DNA from: Ochotona curzoniae
Taxonomy: Eukaryota; Chordata; Mammalia; Lagomorpha; Ochotonidae
Assembly: GCF_017591425.1 (NCBI RefSeq)
Contig: NW_024465885.1
Location: 34,232,501 to 34,296,500, forward strand
Reading direction: 5' to 3'
DNA length: 64,000 bases
Within the stretch, counting starts at the first letter, position 1, and the number at the start of each line of letters is the position of its first letter. The position numbers and the translations under genes were made by a program. Positions 59,617 to 64,000 of this stretch are shown here, one piece after another. Below the pieces are notes generated by a model, which saw only the letters and a list, made by a program, of their open reading frames with translations, was not told where the DNA came from and did not search any database.

Positions 59617-61222
59617 ATCATTAACCATCTAAATTTAGCTGCAGGCTCACTATCTCAGTGTATAAGCATGAGGCATGAATTTTACATGCTGAAGCCGAAT
59701 CAAGCACTATTAACCTGACAAGGGTATAGAGAGGAACAATAAGGACTTCTTGACGTCTCTCATTGTTGCTTCTAGTCAGGAAAATAAGGGATTAGGTTCA
59801 ACTACAGGAGATTGAGAAATTTCTGAAAGCTGTCACCAACATTCGAAAATCACTTTTTGGCAAACACAATGATTATATATGATTATTATAATGATTGTTA
59901 TCAAAGTCACATTTTCCCATGTGCTTATTAATTTTTTGGATATTTATTTGATGAAAATGATGTTTGCAATGTAAAAAAATCTTAACAAGAATCGAACATG
60001 GATTCAAGTAACTATCTATTGAAAATAAAAAGTCTGTGGTAACCGGAAGAGACTGCAGTGAGTAAACAGCATAGGCTTGAATACAAGAAATGAAATAAAA
60101 AAATAAGAAAGGCCATTTATGTGACAAACACTTCAAAGCCAAGTTTGGTTCAGGAAACCATGAAGTTGAATTCAGGTTGGCCACTTCAATATAAATTTAA
60201 ATTCATAACACATACATTGATTCCTAGAAGTTAAAGGGTATCGATGACCAAAAGGAGAGAAATCTGATGTGTTTCCCAACGTCTGCAATGTTCTTAATCT
60301 GGCTACTCTGGTGTCGTCTAAAAGTGCTAAGGACATAATTCATTCCTGTTCGGACACCATGGGGCATATATTTGCAGTAGGCTTGACCTGCAAGATGAAG
60401 ATACAAACTTTTTCAACTTCTAGAGAAAAAGAACAAGCTGTATCCAAAACTCTACAGAAGGAAACGATTCCTTTTTGTGTCTCCCTCCGCTACTTCAGAG
60501 TGACAGTGGCACGTTGCTGGTCTCAAAGAATCTCTTCTTAACTGCATGGCTCTTAGAGAACCTTAGATATCAGGTAAAGCTGGACATTTTTATCACTATC
60601 TTTAAATTCATAGTTATTTTTGCCAAATCCTTAGTTATTTTTGGCTTAAACTTTGTCTACTTTCCTCCTCGGGTTGAGAACGGTACCTAAATCTGTTCTA
60701 AAGGTTTACATAGAAGGCCATCCCACACCTGTGACATCCCTTTTGATAAGCAAATTTAGGAATGGATAAAGTATACTGTTACTCTAGGTACCAAAGGCTC
60801 TGATGGAGTATTGTAAGAAAATCTTCTCAAATATGTTGATTCTCACATATAGATTACTTCCCAGGAGAAGAAAGTACCCCTGCAGAAGAAGTACAGCCTA
60901 AGTACAGGGTGCCTTCTAGGTGGTGCTGAGCATGCCTACTGTGGTGAAATTTACAAGGCAATTCAAGCATCACATATTTGTCAAAAGTTAAATTCTACCG
61001 CTCAAATTTTCACAGGCATATAATATAGAGGATGAATCAGCCTAGTCTTGTGAACTAATTTCAGACCTCAAATTACCCGTCAAAAAATGTCACACTGTTG
61101 TAGGGTGATGATAGTGGAGGAGATTGTGCATGCTTGCTGGCCCCCCTTACACTCACAGAACTGCATGAAATCTACATTTTGGACAGTAGCCCAGTGAAAG
61201 AAGCTCATAAATAATCAAACAA
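59617..61222. other. Unassigned DNA
   Basis: No repeat recognised. Frames at 59873-60184 (-, 103 residues) and 60269-60690 (+, 71-90 residues) have no domain I can name. Base composition is slightly richer in GC from 60270 to 60550. Confidence 0.45.
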
Positions 61223-61676
61223 TGTGTGTAAGGAGTTATTCAAATACCCCACCCTGGATCTGGCACCATATCCTCTTCCTTACAGCTCACGAAATTCGCA
61301 CCAGTCTAGCCATCCACCAATCAGATGTAACCCGGCATCTCACCTGAGAATCCCACTCCTAATCTCCCAGCCACTCCCCATCTCTGCCTGCTTACCAATC
61401 ATTCTTAGGCAATCACCTGTCACAGACTCAGGCACCAATCTCCTGGGGCCTGCCCTCAATCCTTCCCAATTCCGTCCCCACACCTTGCAGGTTCACCTGA
61501 GTTGCTGAAAAGGCCCCTAGGTGCAACGCTCTCTCTCTCTCTGTCTTCTCCTTCTGTCCCCCCCTCACTTTCCCTCTCCCCCCAACCCCTTCCTCATCAC
61601 CTCTCCACCACCCCATCCCTTTCCTGCCCAGCTGGAATAAACCTCCTAAGATACTTCATTGTGTCTGGTGTTTTCA
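61223..61676 (+). mobile_element. Probable solo LTR (unclassified)
   Basis: A GC- and pyrimidine-rich block in AT-rich surroundings with LTR-like layout. It starts TG (61223), has CCAAT motifs at about 61317 and 61395, a CT-rich stretch at 61529-61620, a polyadenylation signal AATAAA at 61636 and ends near CA (61676). The length of ~454 bp suits an LTR. No matching TSD is visible and no internal retroviral region adjoins. A 94-residue Pro-rich frame across it is a composition effect. A non-LTR origin remains possible. Confidence 0.45.
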
Positions 61677-64000
61677 GCTCAAGGTAAAGCAATGGGTTGC
61701 AGGAATTAACTGCGCATAATAATATCATAACAACTAGAACTTTTGCTTTTAAAAATAGCTAACAATGTGAAGTAGGGATTGTCTGAATTAATGAATTTTA
61801 AAAAAGTATTTAGTAAAACGAAGATATCTTAGTTTTAAAGTGTTGATATTATAAGTCTCTAAAGTAATACTGAAAAATTACTGAGAAAATAAGGTAAGAA
61901 AAAGGCAAACACTACTTTAACATCTATCAAATAAAGTACAAAATGTACAAGAATGAAGCTGACATGTTATGATTTGATTATTGGTTATAGCCCTTGTCTA
62001 TTTTATTGTAAAACAGTGCTTTTCTTGTCTTTAATTTTTAACACTGTATTTGGTGTTGCATTAAGCCTGTTATTATAAATTAAATTGAAATGATGTTATT
62101 GTGAAAAATAAATAAAAGAAAAAGGAAAGAGGAAAGATTAATGGATAGTGGGATGAAGGGTGAGAATTAAAGTTATTTTATTAAAATTTGATGTATGTAT
62201 ACATATATGTGTCTATGTATATACATTTTCATATCTGCAACTACATTTGTGTCTATCACATACACGGGAAAGAGGAACAAAATTCCTCTTCTGAAGCAGT
62301 GGAGAAAACAGGTAAATTTTACTTCCAAGATATTATGGAAAGATGTTGGAATACAAATTCATCTCAAATTTGTTTGAGAATAGCTGCAGTATGTTAGATG
62401 CTTTGAGATCACGTCCATGTTATTATCTCTGCCATGTCCATTTAACCTGTTGCTTCAATGTTGCTTCTGTTTAATAATATCTTGTCTGCATCCACTAAGT
62501 GAATTTAGGCTTCGTTACTATCTTTGCACAAACACTGTCTAATTCTCTGTCTCATCCAGATCTATTGGTACCTTCTGCTTAAGAGCATCCTGTTTCAAAG
62601 ACAGGAAAGAATAGCTCTTGGGTGGTAAGATCTTCCCTGCAGAAACCTCTCAGCTCAGTTCTCACAGACAAGCCTGAAATAAGAAGCAGCAGCTCTGGTC
62701 ACTGCTGATAGCAGAGTCAGAGAACCCTGAGCAAGTAGCTGACTTGATGGCCATGGAGGTGGCCCAGGCCAACCTGGGAGATGGAGTGGCTTTTTCGAAT
62801 GTGACCTAGGACCTGGTGAGTGGAGACTGCAGGGAAGGGCAGCTTCAAATAGTCAGGGTGGTCTATGAGCCATATGATTCTTTCATATGCTTCATGAATA
62901 ATCAAAATTGTGGAGAAACAGTGATTAGCTATTTCATACCATTTGTAGAATGTAATTTCCTTTGTTTTTAGATTATCTTGAATGTCAAAGAAATGCCCTT
63001 TCCTTTCACATTTAAACTATAAAATGTCACCACTCTTTCCAGTTTATTAGATGGTATGTTTCTTTAAAACTTTTGATTTCACAAATATCATGCTATGTTG
63101 TTGCATAAGGTCAGAATGATTTCCTGGTTGTTTGTATGCAGATTTACTAGCTGAATCAATTTTTGGTCTTCAGGAAAACAGAGAAACTGCTAGCATATTA
63201 GACTTTGCTGTATATATCATTGCTTCATGATACATCTTTTTCATCAGAAAATGTGCTATTTATGGAAGCTTCTCCCTATCACATACTCTTATGCAGATAA
63301 TATAAGATACACTAAAAAATTACTAACCTGCCTTCCCTATAATTCCTAATTATCAATAACAGTTTAGACACAGAGCACTGGACTAGTTTTTGAATGTACA
63401 TCAGGAAACACAGGGTATCTATGGCAGTAAGAGTTTGAATTCAATGTTAACAGCATAAAATAAACAGAAAGTGGACGCAGAATTGGTGGTAGATATATCT
63501 TTAGGTACTATAAAGATCAGGAATGTCACTTTTGGTCAGTCTTTCCAAACATCCCCTAAATTTGCCTTTACGTTCTGGTTATTCTAAGCAATAGCAAGCC
63601 AAAGAGGAAAAAAACCCAGAACCATCTGCATACCCCCTCCCCCCACAACTTCACTTGTAATTTAATTAGTTTAAATGTTTATAGATGCATACATTAGTTT
63701 CAGTTGTTATCTGTGGTATATAATGTGCCTACTTCATGATAGATCTCTGGTTAATATAGTTGTATATTTTCTTAATTAAAAAAAGGGTTTCAAATGCTTT
63801 CCACAATTACCTAAATTCTAATTGTCTGTGTCCACTAGAACAATGGACACAGAAACAATGTGGAAGAAAGTGTACAGATTCAGCATTAGAAAATCTGGCA
63901 ATTTCTGGAACTATATATTTGTAAACCCATGTCAGCACTCCTAAAGTTCTCATGATAATTCATGGATATGCCCAAATTAGGGGAAAGTTAAAACTCACTT
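61677..64000. other. Unassigned AT-rich DNA to window end
   Basis: No recognised repeat. A GC-richer patch at 62640-62850 has short frames only. Nothing supports a gene. Confidence 0.45.

Noticed and set aside
61224..61508. Pro-rich 94-codon frame
   Set aside because: It results from the pyrimidine-rich composition of the probable LTR and has no domain.

Overview
This window looks like nuclear DNA from a lagomorph, most likely a pika (Ochotona). It is AT-rich and intergenic or deep intronic. The main evidence is about thirty copies of a roughly 320-bp tRNA-derived SINE. Each has a pol III box A/B head, a body with conserved blocks around 'CCCAAAGCTTTGGG' and 'CACTTGGGGAGTGAATCAT', a CT-rich tail block and an A-rich end. 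This is the lagomorph C-SINE (CSINE) architecture, in what I recognise as the pika-type variant rather than the rabbit one. A set of L1 3' ends sharing one 3' UTR type supports the same assignment. The genus is an inference from remembered repeats, not from a database search.

I see no convincing protein-coding gene, RNA gene or CRISPR array. Every open reading frame I examined is short (157 residues or fewer). Each is either read through a SINE or L1 or lies in AT-rich unique DNA without recognisable domains. Protein homology is limited to decayed L1 ORF2 fragments.

Layout: 0-3.7 kb holds a young SINE with perfect target-site duplications (TSDs), an old L1 with a twin-priming inversion, and a 3'-end L1 fragment with a 16-bp TSD. 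3.7-15 kb is mostly unassigned DNA with a long (CA)n tract, SINEs and an old L1 endonuclease-region fragment. 15-26 kb holds SINEs, several L1 3' ends and an antisense L1 interrupted by an unclassified ~500-bp segment. 26-36.8 kb is unique DNA with a SINE-in-SINE nest, two tandem SINEs and a MaLR-like LTR. About 36.85-39.6 kb is different in kind: a GC-rich, strand-asymmetric, highly degenerate tandem array with a ~57-bp period. 40-52 kb is mostly unassigned, with L1 ends and a MaLR-like LTR apparently nested in an L1. 52-59.6 kb is the densest repeat cluster and ends in a twin-primed L1. 59.6-64 kb is mostly unassigned apart from a probable LTR near 61.2-61.7 kb.

Nothing here looks like a new molecular system. 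The best candidates for follow-up are the 57-bp array, the rearranged L1 copies and the unclassified inserts. All repeat boundaries were judged by eye and may be off by tens of bases.
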